DNA of 64,000 nt from Clostridiales bacterium (GTDB lineage: Bacteria > Bacillota > Clostridia > Christensenellales > CAG-138): the NCBI GenBank assembly GCA_019416935.1, contig DXWI01000002.1:108906-172905 (forward strand), given 5' to 3'. Below, piece after piece: positions 1 to 6,358 of this stretch. The position numbers and the translations under genes were made by a program. Every line of letters starts with the position of its first letter. Position 1 is the first letter of the stretch. The notes below the pieces were generated by a model that saw nothing but the letters and a program-made list of their open reading frames with translations, did no database searches and was not told where the DNA came from.

Positions 1-713
1 TCCTGTATGAGCGCTTCGTCCAGCACCTTTCCGGCGAGCAGCGCCTCCGTCTTGTCAAGGCGCAGCGGCATTGGCGCCACGGAGCCCATGGCGATACGCC
101 AGCCATCCGCCGTCTTCAGCACGGTGCCGCATACGGTGGACAGGTCGACCTGACTGCGGCGGGAGATCTTGTAGAACTCGCCCTCCGCCTTCCGGACCGG
201 CAGGCGGATGCCGGTGACCAGCTCGCCGTCCTGCAGATCCACCCTGCGGACAAACTTGATAAAATCGCGGATCGGGACCTCGCGCCGGCCGTCGGGGCCA
301 GCGATCTCCACAACCGCGTCGTAGCAGTAGAGCGGCGTTGCGGTATCCGCAAGCGGCGAGGCGTTGACAATGTTGCCGATGCAGGTGGCGCGGTTGCGCA
401 CCTGTTTGCTGCCGACGGAGCCCGCAGCCTTTGCGAGCGTCGGATAGTTGGCCCTGACAGCCTCGTTTGCGGTGATCTCATTCATCGTGACCAGCGCGCC
501 GATATGGAGGCCGTCCTGTTCGGAGAAGGTGATCCCGTCAAGGCCCGGAACGGCTTTGAGGTCGATCACATAGTCCGGCGTCATCAGATTGTCGCGCATG
601 CGCACGACCACATCGGTCGCGCCCGCCATGAACACGGCGGATGCCCCGTGCTCCTTTTTGAACGCGATGGCTTCCTCCAGCGTCTGGGGAAGCAGGTACT
701 GAAAGTCTCTCAA
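1..713 (-). CDS. FAD-binding subunit of a molybdenum hydroxylase (xanthine dehydrogenase/CO dehydrogenase medium-chain type), 3' end cut by window
   Basis: The translation starts LRDFQYLLPQTLEEAI and contains AGATDVVVRMR, the FAD pyrophosphate-binding motif of the family, and then the glycine/asparagine-rich stretch RATCIGNIVNASPLADTA. Both are hallmarks of the XdhB/CoxM medium subunit, which passes electrons between the iron-sulfur subunit and FAD in purine, nicotinate or CO hydroxylases. A TTG start at 713 is chosen because AAGGAG lies seven bases upstream. The last part of the C-terminal domain runs off the window. The next two genes are cofactor-maturation nucleotidyltransferases, which supports a molybdenum hydroxylase operon; the substrate cannot be told. 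Confidence 0.85.
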   Translation of the reverse strand, partial: MRDFQYLLPQTLEEAIAFKKEHGASAVFMAGATDVVVRMRDNLMTPDYVIDLKAVPGLDGITFSEQDGLHIGALVTMNEITANEAVRANYPTLAKAAGSVGSKQVRNRATCIGNIVNASPLADTATPLYCYDAVVEIAGPDGRREVPIRDFIKFVRRVDLQDGELVTGIRLPVRKAEGEFYKISRRSQVDLSTVCGTVLKTADGWRIAMGSVAPMPLRLDKTEALLAGKVLDEALIQ

Positions 714-749
714 GATGGTGCTCCTTTCTGCTTGAAAATGGTGCCCGAT

Positions 750-1667
750 TTATGTTGGAAATTCGCGTTTGAGGATTTGTTCTGCGTGGTTCGTCAGCGA
801 TGCGGTGATGCGGCGGTAGGTTTTCAGCAGCGTCTGCGCCTCCTCTGTCAGCTCGCTCCCGCCGCCGGATGTGCCGCCGAGCTTTCGCACCAGCAGCGGT
901 ACGCCGAGGGCGCGCTCCGCGTCGCCCAGCAGCAGCCATGCGCGGCTGTAGGAGATGCCGCCCCCCGCGCAGGCCGAGCGGAGAGAGCCGCTCTCACAAA
1001 CGGCGGAGAGCAGCTGGATCAGCCGCTCATCGACGGAGAAGTCCCCGTACTGCAGCGCGACGCCGAGCCGGATACCGTCCGGCCTCGCGGCCCGGTGCTG
1101 GGCCTGTACGGCCTGGAGCGTTTCCTCGGTGTTGACGGCGATGAGCACGCCCTCATCGTCCACCGCCACGCGCGTCACAAGCGCCGCGTTTTCTTCGACA
1201 AAGCCGCGCAGGCCGCGCCTGCCGCAATAGTCCTGCAGCGCCGCAAAGCAGGCCCGCCGCACCAGTACGGGGTGGCCGATGCGCCTGCCGTGCTGCGGCA
1301 CGGCGATCGGTGTATCGCAGGCAAGCAGCGCGTGCAGCGTCTCCTTGCTCAGATAGGGAACGGCCGCGGGGGTGATCAGCACGGCGTCAACGTCACCGAT
1401 GGCGGCAAGGCCGAGCTTGATCGAGTCGATCATCTCGGTATGCTCATAGTCCTCGTTGCGCACGAGCGTGACCGCGCTGTGCGCCAGATGCCGCTCGAGC
1501 ATCGCCGCATGGTAGCCCGTCACCACAATGATGGGCGAGATGCCTGCGCGCCGGAAGGCCTGCACCTGCCGCTGGATCATGGTCGTTCCGCCAACCTTCA
1601 GCATGGGCAGAAAGCGCTCCGTCTGCGCGGGCACGCCCGCTGCCGAGATCAGTGCTGCGCAACGCAT
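750..1667 (-). CDS. MocA/MobA-like nucleotidyltransferase fused to a ModE-like HTH domain
   Basis: This 305-residue protein has two parts. Residues 1 to about 190 match the MobA/MocA-like NTP-transferase fold: N-terminal AALISAAG, then KVGGTTMIQRQVQAF and a central LITPAAVPYLS in place of the usual acidic metal-binding motif. Residues 200-300 look like the N-terminal winged helix of ModE, with ESGSLRSACAGGGISYSRAW and LLVRKLGGTSGGGSELTEEA. Family knowledge suggests molybdopterin cytosine dinucleotide formation for the first part and molybdate- or cofactor-responsive DNA binding for the second. The start overlaps the end of the preceding MocA-like gene by 19 bases, so the two are probably translationally coupled. 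The classical G-G-x-S/A-x-R-M loop is altered, so this copy may be mainly regulatory. Confidence 0.75.
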   Translation of the reverse strand: MRCAALISAAGVPAQTERFLPMLKVGGTTMIQRQVQAFRRAGISPIIVVTGYHAAMLERHLAHSAVTLVRNEDYEHTEMIDSIKLGLAAIGDVDAVLITPAAVPYLSKETLHALLACDTPIAVPQHGRRIGHPVLVRRACFAALQDYCGRRGLRGFVEENAALVTRVAVDDEGVLIAVNTEETLQAVQAQHRAARPDGIRLGVALQYGDFSVDERLIQLLSAVCESGSLRSACAGGGISYSRAWLLLGDAERALGVPLLVRKLGGTSGGGSELTEEAQTLLKTYRRITASLTNHAEQILKREFPT

Positions 1668-2269
1668 GCGTCCCTCCTGTGCAGCAGCATCCGCTGGTAG
1701 TCGGCGGGCGTATCGACGTCGATCTCGCAGCCTTCATCGTCCGTCAGCACATAGGCAATGCGGCCGGCCAGCGAGGCAAAGGCGCCGCGCAGCCCGCCCT
1801 CGCCCGCATAACCCTCGATGGTTGCAAAGCAGCTCCGGTGCAGAAGGGGAGGATGCAGGCGGCGCATATCGCGGCTCGGAAAAACGAGCGATGCGCCGGT
1901 CTGTTCCATGCGGCGGATCAGGCGGGGCAGCAGCGTATACGGCACCATGGGCATATCCGCAGGCAGCAGGAACACCGCTTCGGCGTCGGAGACGGACGCC
2001 AGATCCGCAAGACCGATCTGAATGGAGAGCAGCATGTCCGAAGTCGCGTACGCGCAGTTGGGGACAAAGCGCACCGGCAGGTGCGAGAGCGCGCGAACCA
2101 GCGCGTCGCCGTTTTTGCCGACAACCACCCAGACATCCTCGATGCCCGCATCAAAAAAAGTCTGTACCGTATGCTCGATCATTGGTTTGCCGCCGATGGG
2201 AAGAAGCGGTTTGAATGCGCCCATGCGCTCCGACAGGCCGGCGGCGGCGATCAGTCCTGCAGCCTTCAT
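1649..2269 (-). CDS. MocA/MobA-like molybdopterin nucleotidyltransferase
   Basis: The protein of about 206 residues begins MKAAGLIAAAGLSERMGAFK, the nucleotide-binding loop of MobA/MocA enzymes, followed by PIGGKPMIEHTVQTFFDAG and the acidic LLPADMPMV metal site. MocA-type enzymes join CTP or GTP to molybdopterin for xanthine-dehydrogenase-family enzymes. The start at 2269 is preferred because AGGG lies nine bases upstream; an in-frame ATG at 2278 is an alternative. It sits upstream of the nucleotidyltransferase-ModE fusion and the FAD subunit in what looks like one minus-strand operon. Unlike its neighbour, it keeps the canonical G-L-S-E-R-M-G loop, so it is the more likely active enzyme. 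Confidence 0.8.
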   Translation of the reverse strand: MKAAGLIAAAGLSERMGAFKPLLPIGGKPMIEHTVQTFFDAGIEDVWVVVGKNGDALVRALSHLPVRFVPNCAYATSDMLLSIQIGLADLASVSDAEAVFLLPADMPMVPYTLLPRLIRRMEQTGASLVFPSRDMRRLHPPLLHRSCFATIEGYAGEGGLRGAFASLAGRIAYVLTDDEGCEIDVDTPADYQRMLLHRRDACVAQH

Positions 2270-2508
2270 AGATAACATCCCTGCCGTTGGAAAAGATATT
2301 TTCTCTTTTTCAGAATGCCAGAGGCGCTTTGAAAAGTCAATAGCGTTATTCTGAATCGGATATAACGCAAAGTGCCCGTTTTTGCCGCGTTTCGTTATCC
2401 TCAATCGTAAACAATGATGCGCCGGATGCCCGGTTTTGGGGCAATAAAATAGCGCCGCCGTTCACCGGCAGCGCATACAAACCGACCGTTGGCCGCGCAA
2501 AAATTTTT

Positions 2509-2853
2509 TCAGAATTCCGGGATCGCGTCCGGAGGGCAGTTCCAGCTGTTTCGGATTCTGTGATGCTCCAGCCCCGCGTAAAACGAGCTTTCGCGCACCT
2601 GCATGGCGCATTTCGGCCCCGCCTGGAAGGAACCGTCGTCCGCAACGGAACGGAAAGCGAGCAGCAGGCAGGCCTCCCTGTCACCATCCGAGACGCGCAC
2701 AAATACCATGACGCGGCCGTAGGCATCCCGCTCAAGCTCCGCCACCTCCAAAAAGGCCAGCGTCTCCCGCTCCCGCTCAAACAGAGCCGAAGCGAGCTTT
2801 TCGGCGGCTTCCCGTACCGCCGCGGTCGCTTCCGTACCGCCATAGGTCAGCAT
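2509..2853 (-). CDS. Hypothetical protein, about 114 residues
   Basis: The reading frame starts MLTYGGTEATAAVREAAEKL with a G-rich sequence as possible ribosome binding site about nine bases upstream, and ends NCPPDAIPEF. The composition (balanced charges, alternating hydrophobic segments such as AYGRVMVFVRVSDGD and CLLLAFRSVAD) looks like a real folded cytoplasmic protein. No known family is recognised. It stands alone between the molybdenum cofactor genes and the small-gene pair. The roughly 240 bases between it and 2269 show no other gene. Confidence 0.5.
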   Translation of the reverse strand: MLTYGGTEATAAVREAAEKLASALFERERETLAFLEVAELERDAYGRVMVFVRVSDGDREACLLLAFRSVADDGSFQAGPKCAMQVRESSFYAGLEHHRIRNSWNCPPDAIPEF

Positions 2854-2965
2854 ACAACATCCCCCCGCTTTTTTTTGCAGTATAGCACAGGTGCAGCGGC
2901 AATGCAAACCGCGCGGCCATCCACGCGGAGCTCTCGGCCAAATAAAACAACGGTATTTTGAAAAG

Positions 2966-3009
2966 AGCAGAAACGGGAAGCGGGCAATCGCCCGCTTCCC
3001 GTTCGTTTC
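2966..3009 (-). terminator. Rho-independent terminator after the small-gene pair
   Basis: A perfect 14-bp stem (2972-2985 with 2990-3003, GC-rich, 4-base loop) lies directly after the stop at 3008. On the minus strand it is followed by a T-rich run. Confidence 0.75.
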
Positions 3010-3163
3010 AGAGATCGTCTGCGTCCTGAACCGGTTCGCCGCCATCCACCGGACAGCCGGTATAGCTTCCCTGTACGTCGGACAGGATGTCGTTGTTCCG
3101 GTCACGCCGTCCGGTTTTGGGCAGTTGTGCGGCCGCCCTGGCCGCGCGCTTTCTCTCTCCCAT
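3008..3163 (-). CDS. Small conserved protein ending PVQDADDL
   Basis: This 51-residue protein starts MGERKRAARAAAQLPKTGRR and ends with GSYTGCPVDGGEPVQDADDL. From memory, similar tails (GSYTG-x-P then PVQDADDL) occur in short uncharacterised proteins of Clostridia; function is unknown. Its ATG overlaps the TGA of the upstream Gln/Asn-rich gene in a TGATG arrangement, so the two should be co-translated. The N-terminus is basic and the C-terminus acidic. A strong terminator follows at once. Confidence 0.6.
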   Translation of the reverse strand: MGERKRAARAAAQLPKTGRRDRNNDILSDVQGSYTGCPVDGGEPVQDADDL

Positions 3164-3318
3164 CAGAACTGGTTCTGATTCTGGTTCTGGTTCTGCCGGT
3201 TGTTCTGCTGCTTCTGCTGGTTCTGCTTCTGCTGCTGATTCTGGTTCTGCCGGTTGTTCTGCTGTTTCTGCTGGTTCTGGTTCTGTTGGTACTGGTTGTT
3301 CTCCTCGTAAAAGCTCAC
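3163..3318 (-). CDS. Small Gln/Asn-rich repeat protein
   Basis: A GTG start at 3318 with AGGAG nine bases upstream opens a 51-residue protein, VSFYEENNQYQQNQNQQ and onward, made almost only of Gln, Asn and Lys. The block KQQNNRQNQNQ occurs twice. Low-complexity Q/N proteins of this kind can be disordered or self-associating; no function is known here. The stop codon overlaps the start of the next gene. Other frames through the repeat are also open, as expected for a repeat, but only this one has a ribosome binding site at its start. Confidence 0.55.
   Translation of the reverse strand: MSFYEENNQYQQNQNQQKQQNNRQNQNQQQKQNQQKQQNNRQNQNQNQNQF
3166..3300 (-). repeat. Low-complexity CAG/AAC codon repeat
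   Basis: On the plus strand this reads as runs of ttctgg/ttctgc. An internal unit of about 38 bases, coding for NRQNQNQ and KQQN blocks, is duplicated. All frames stay open through it, so ORFs calling Glu/Pro- or Leu/Val-rich proteins here are artefacts. Confidence 0.7.
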
Positions 3319-3468
3319 CTGTTTTCGCTCCTTTCCAAAGTATGTTTGCGGCAGACAGCACGGACTGTGGTCCGCCACGAAATTAGTTTGCCCTTGCGCC
3401 GTCGACTTTTGCGTGCCAGTTTTGAACATTTTTTGACGCTATTTTCCGCCGGTGCCGCTCGGCTGCGG

Positions 3469-3497
3469 TTGCGCATCGCCGGCGCACGGCGTATAAT
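3469..3497 (+). promoter_or_regulatory. Sigma-A type promoter for murC
   Basis: TTGCGC (3469-3474), a 17-base spacer and a perfect TATAAT (3492-3497) lie 35 bases ahead of the murC start. Confidence 0.6.
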
Positions 3498-3531
3498 AAA
3501 TAGAAAACTTTTTTGGAACGGGGGCTTTTTC

Positions 3532-4893
3532 ATGGAAAGCTTGGAAAGCGCGCATCATATTCATCTGATCGGCATCGGCGGCTGCAGCATGAGCGGTCTT
3601 GCGCGCATTTTGAAAGCACACGGGCATATGGTCACCGGCAGCGACCGGGAGCGCACGCAGTTTACAGACAGTTTGGACGCGGCAGCCATTCCCTATTCGG
3701 TTGGCCACACGGGCGCATATCTCGACGGCGCGGATCTTGTGATCTACTCCGCCGCGATCAAGCCGGATAACCCGGAGCGCGTCATTGCAGCGCAGCGGGG
3801 CATTCCGGAGCTTGAGCGCAGCGTGGCGCTGGGCCAGATCTCCTCCCGATTCCATGAGGTTGTCGCCATCGCCGGCTGTCATGGCAAGACTACCATCACC
3901 TCTATGCTCGCCGGCATCACTGTGGCGGCGCACGCGGATGCGACCATCCACGTCGGCGGCTATGTGGATGCGCTCGGCGGCGGCGTTCGGGTCGGCAGCC
4001 GCGACCTGTTCATCACGGAGGCCTGCGAATATGTGGAGAGCTTTTTGACGCTTTCCCCGACCATTGCGCTCATCAGCAACATCGATAACGATCATCTGGA
4101 CTACTTCCAATCCATGGAGAACATCGTCCGTGCTTTTGAAAAATTTTTGGACCGGCTGCCCGCCGACGGCACGTTCATCGGCTGTGCGGACGATCCGTTT
4201 GTACGCGCGCTGGTCGAAAAGAGCGCGCACCGCACGTTGACCTACGGGCTGACCGGCGGTGATTACTGCGCCGCGGACGTCGCTTATGACGCGGAGGGCA
4301 ACCCGTCCTTTACCGCCGTGCGCGGCGATGAAGCGCTCGGCCGCGTGCAGCTCGGCGTTCCCGGCACGCACAATGTTTTGAACGCGCTCGGTGCGCTCGC
4401 CGTGTCCGACCGGATCGGCGTCCCCTTCGATCTCTATTGTTCCGCCATCGCCTCGTTCCGCAACACGCGCCGCCGGTTTGAATTCTATGGAGAGCGCGAC
4501 GGCATTCGCGTGTTTCATGACTATGGACACCATCCGAATGAGATCCGCGCTACGCTGGAAGCCGCCGCGCGCTTGCCGCACAAGCACCTCTACTGCGTGT
4601 TTCAGTGCAACAGCTATACGCGCGCGCGAACGCTGTTCACCGAGGGGGTCACCTGCTTTGCCGGCGCAGACGCCGTGCTCGTGCCGGACATCTATCCCGG
4701 TCGGGAGAAGGATACGGGCGTCGTCCATGCGCGCGATATGGTAGCGGCCATCCAAGCCGCCGGCACCGCCGCCCACTATCTTCCCACGTTTGAGGAAATC
4801 CGCTGCTGGCTCGATGCGCACGGCGAGACCGGCGACGTCGTCGTGACCGTCGGCTCCGGCGATGTCTACCGCCAGACGAGGAAACTGCTTTGA
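3532..4893 (+). CDS. murC: MurC-like UDP-N-acetylmuramate--L-alanine ligase
   Basis: The 453-residue protein has the Mur ligase layout: N-terminal UDP-binding Rossmann segment HLIGIGGCSMSGLARIL, ATP loop AGCHGKTTITSM, the region EACEYVESF, ISNIDNDHLDYF, and the C-terminal ligase domain with FHDYGHHPNEIRATLEA and VTVGSGDVYR. MurC adds L-Ala to UDP-MurNAc in peptidoglycan synthesis. Several signature positions differ from the usual ones (GTHGKTT becomes GCHGKTT, EADEYDRSF becomes EACEYVESF, DDYAHHP becomes HDYGHHP), so it could be a second, specialised MurC-like ligase. The start at 3532 follows a TATAAT promoter. The 3' end overlaps the hydrolase gene by four bases. Confidence 0.85.
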   Translation: MESLESAHHIHLIGIGGCSMSGLARILKAHGHMVTGSDRERTQFTDSLDAAAIPYSVGHTGAYLDGADLVIYSAAIKPDNPERVIAAQRGIPELERSVALGQISSRFHEVVAIAGCHGKTTITSMLAGITVAAHADATIHVGGYVDALGGGVRVGSRDLFITEACEYVESFLTLSPTIALISNIDNDHLDYFQSMENIVRAFEKFLDRLPADGTFIGCADDPFVRALVEKSAHRTLTYGLTGGDYCAADVAYDAEGNPSFTAVRGDEALGRVQLGVPGTHNVLNALGALAVSDRIGVPFDLYCSAIASFRNTRRRFEFYGERDGIRVFHDYGHHPNEIRATLEAAARLPHKHLYCVFQCNSYTRARTLFTEGVTCFAGADAVLVPDIYPGREKDTGVVHARDMVAAIQAAGTAAHYLPTFEEIRCWLDAHGETGDVVVTVGSGDVYRQTRKLL

Positions 4894-5699
4894 GCTTGTC
4901 CGGCTATGCGTTCGACAATCGCATTCTCGATGAACCGGCGGCGTTCGACACGCTGAGCGAGCCGTACTTCCGCGCCGGTCACAGCACGGTCGGCTGTCTT
5001 TTGCTGCACGGCATCGGCGGCACGCCGGCCAATATGCGTGTCATCGCCGAGGCGCTGCAATCGCGCGGCTTTACCGTGTATGTCCCCCTGCTGCCCGGCC
5101 ACGGAACGACCGTGCGCGCCCTGCAAGCCTCGACCGACGAGCAGTGGCTTGCCTGCGCGCAAGATGGCTATGACCGGCTGCGCGCGGTCGGCTGCACGCG
5201 CATCGTGCCGATCGGTCTGTCGCTCGGCGGCATCCTCGCCGGCCTGATTGCAGCCGAGCGCGATTGCGCGGCGCTCTGCCTGATCAGCGCGCCCATTCGC
5301 ATGCGCACCTATCTGCATGTCGCGCGGGTGCTCAGCCCGCTCCTTCCCGCCATCCGTTTTTCGCAGGCCGATATCGACCGGTGCAGGAGCAAGCTGCCCT
5401 ACGGGCAGTTGTACGCGGGCTTTTCCACCCGCAAGCTGGCCGATCTGTACCGGCTGATTCGCCGCCTGCGCCGCGCGCTGCCCGGCATCACCTGTCCCAC
5501 ACTGGCGCTCTGGTCACGGTACGACAACAAGGTCGCCCCGTGTGCCGCGAAAACGCTTCAGCGCGGCCTATCCCATGCCGCGCTCACCATGCGTACCATG
5601 GAGCATTCCCCGCACGGCAGCACCTATGACCCGTGCGAACGCGATCTCGTTGCGCAGCTCGCGGCGGATTTTGTCTCCCAAGCTGCCGGCACAGAGTAA
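4890..5699 (+). CDS. Alpha/beta hydrolase (carboxylesterase / monoacylglycerol-lipase type)
   Basis: The 269-residue protein has LLLHGIGGTPANMR as oxyanion-hole motif, nucleophile elbow GLSLGG, an Asp in WSRYDNKVAP and a His in MEHSPHGSTYD, giving a complete Ser-Asp-His triad. This matches Est30-like carboxylesterases and monoacylglycerol lipases, about 250 residues long and cytoplasmic. The TTG start at 4890 overlaps the murC stop, so expression is probably coupled; a second TTG at 4896 is possible. The natural ester is unknown. Confidence 0.8.
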   Translation: MSLSGYAFDNRILDEPAAFDTLSEPYFRAGHSTVGCLLLHGIGGTPANMRVIAEALQSRGFTVYVPLLPGHGTTVRALQASTDEQWLACAQDGYDRLRAVGCTRIVPIGLSLGGILAGLIAAERDCAALCLISAPIRMRTYLHVARVLSPLLPAIRFSQADIDRCRSKLPYGQLYAGFSTRKLADLYRLIRRLRRALPGITCPTLALWSRYDNKVAPCAAKTLQRGLSHAALTMRTMEHSPHGSTYDPCERDLVAQLAADFVSQAAGTE

Positions 5700-5713
5700 T
5701 GCGCCGCCCGTTC

Positions 5714-5743
5714 TTGACAAGCCCCGATCATACCCTCTATAAT
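5714..5743 (+). promoter_or_regulatory. Consensus sigma-A promoter reading into the tRNA array
   Basis: A perfect TTGACA (5714-5719) and a perfect TATAAT (5738-5743) are separated by 18 bases. The first tRNA 5' half begins about 110 bases downstream, and no other promoter of comparable quality is seen between here and the intact tRNA at 6103. It was probably the promoter of the ancestral chromosomal tRNA-Arg gene and now serves the element-borne tRNA. Confidence 0.75.
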
Positions 5744-5855
5744 GCATAGGTGGGTTTGATGCGTGCGATGCGCCCCCGGCCCGCTGCCCGTCTGCGCACC
5801 GCGCAGCAAGCGTCCGCCCTCAGGTTTTGCGGAAAGCGGCAATCTTCGTGATCGT

Positions 5856-5894
5856 GTGCCCGCAGCGCAGCAGGATAGAGCGGTCGCCTCCTAA
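5856..5894 (+). pseudogene. tRNA-Arg(CCU) 5' half, copy 1 (oldest attL scar)
   Basis: The acceptor strand GTGCCCG is followed by a slightly decayed D-arm (GCGCAGCAGGATAGAGC) and the anticodon arm through the loop CTCCTAA, and then the sequence leaves tRNA. The base-paired 3' side of the anticodon arm and the T-arm are absent. The partner 3' half should contain CGGGCAC; it is not in the window. Read as a tRNA gene broken in its anticodon loop by an early integration. Confidence 0.65.
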
Positions 5895-5926
5895 ACCTGC
5901 CGATGCACACAAAATTTCATACACAA

Positions 5927-5966
5927 CTCTCCGTAGCTCAGCAGGATAGAGCATTCGCCTCCTAAG
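5927..5966 (+). pseudogene. tRNA-Arg(CCU) 5' half, copy 2 (attL scar)
   Basis: Acceptor strand CTCTCCG, an intact D-arm TAGCTCAGCAGGATAGAGC, and the anticodon loop CTCCTAA are present, but the following bases GTGTG cannot pair with the 5' anticodon stem TTCGC. No T-arm follows. The copy starts 32 bases after the break in copy 1, the same layout as copies 3 and 4. Confidence 0.7.
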
Positions 5967-6009
5967 TGTGAGGACGTACACTCGCCTTGAGCACCACAAT
6001 CCCATATAA

Positions 6010-6051
6010 GCGCCATTAGCTCAGCAGGATAGAGCGCACGCCTCCTAAGCG
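6010..6051 (+). pseudogene. tRNA-Arg(CCU) 5' half, copy 3, split by the present ICE
   Basis: The acceptor strand GCGCCAT, the D-arm and the anticodon stem CACGC with loop CTCCTAA are intact up to the core CGCCTCCTAAGCG. The missing 3' half lies at 59902-59949: its GCGTG completes the anticodon stem, its T-arm is perfect, and its ATGGCGC pairs all seven bases with this acceptor strand. The two pieces are therefore one tRNA gene cut by the ICE. The ICE sequence to the right of the core does not restore the tRNA. Confidence 0.85.
6039..6051 (+). other. attL core of the ICE (13-bp crossover region)
   Basis: CGCCTCCTAAGCG is identical to 59902-59914 and to 6131-6143 inside the intact tRNA. Identity stops sharply on both sides when attL and attR are compared. 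It covers the anticodon loop of tRNA-Arg(CCU). Confidence 0.8.
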
Positions 6052-6102
6052 GAAGGTGACCTATCACCAAACAGGGGGCAAAAACCGAAAAATTGAATAC
6101 CT

Positions 6103-6178
6103 GTCTCCGTAGCTCAGTGGATAGAGCACTCGCCTCCTAAGCGAGGGGCCGCGCGTTCAAATCGCGCCGGGGACGCCA
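6103..6178 (+). tRNA. tRNA-Arg (anticodon CCU), intact, carried at the left end of the ICE
   Basis: A full cloverleaf can be drawn: acceptor GTCTCCG with CGGGGAC (one U:G pair), D-arm TAGCTCAGTGGATAGAGC, anticodon stem CTCGC/GCGAG with loop CTCCTAA, T-arm GCGCG/CGCGC with loop TTCAAAT, discriminator G and an encoded CCA. It reads AGG codons. It lies inside the ICE, between the attL core and the integrase gene, so it probably replaces the tRNA destroyed by integration. It has no good promoter of its own and is likely read from 5714-5743. Its anticodon loop carries the same 13-bp core, so it is a target for the next element. Confidence 0.93.
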
Positions 6179-6211
6179 AAAAGCCCGTAAAACAGCCGTT
6201 TTCGGGCTTTT
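6179..6211 (+). terminator. Terminator after the intact tRNA
   Basis: AAAAGCCCG and CGGGCTTTT form a 9-bp stem around a 15-base loop directly after the CCA. The same design follows the displaced tRNA 3' half at 59950. Confidence 0.8.
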
Positions 6212-6290
6212 GCTTTTGCCCGCCGTTGCTTTTACACTTTCTTATTACGCTCATGATTTTCTCATAGTGTTTTACTATTTTCTTTATTTT

Positions 6291-6357
6291 TTGCTAATTG
6301 GCGTTAGGTCGATTTTTACGTCTTGGCACCAAAAAACACCTCGTTTGCTAATTTGAG
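6291..6357. repeat. Left arm-type integrase sites (TTGCTAAT)
   Basis: TTGCTAATT is found at 6291-6299 and TTGCTAATTTGAG at 6345-6357, between the tRNA and the integrase stop. The 13-base copy is repeated exactly at 59758-59770 near the right end, as expected for arm-type recombinase binding sites. Confidence 0.55.
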
Positions 6358-6358
6358 A

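Noticed and set aside
504..1700. 398-residue plus-strand ORF over the MocA-ModE gene
   Set aside because: High-GC shadow; the minus-strand frame has clear domains.
3163..3429. Longer version of the Gln/Asn-rich gene starting at 3429
   Set aside because: No ribosome binding site there; the GTG at 3318 has AGGAG at good spacing.
3127..3531. Long N-terminal extension of MurC (Leu/Val repeat)
   Set aside because: It is the complement of the Gln/Asn-rich gene read in an open repeat; the true start at 3532 follows a promoter.
3439..4821. 460-residue minus-strand ORF over murC
   Set aside because: Shadow of murC in GC-rich DNA, no recognisable domain.
6052..6102. ICE left end restoring the 3' half of the split tRNA
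   Set aside because: The sequence after the core has no ATGGCGC acceptor strand and no standard T-loop.
5856..6178. An operon of four functional tRNA-Arg genes
   Set aside because: Copies 1-3 lack pairing 3' anticodon stems, T-arms and acceptor strands; only copy 4 folds.
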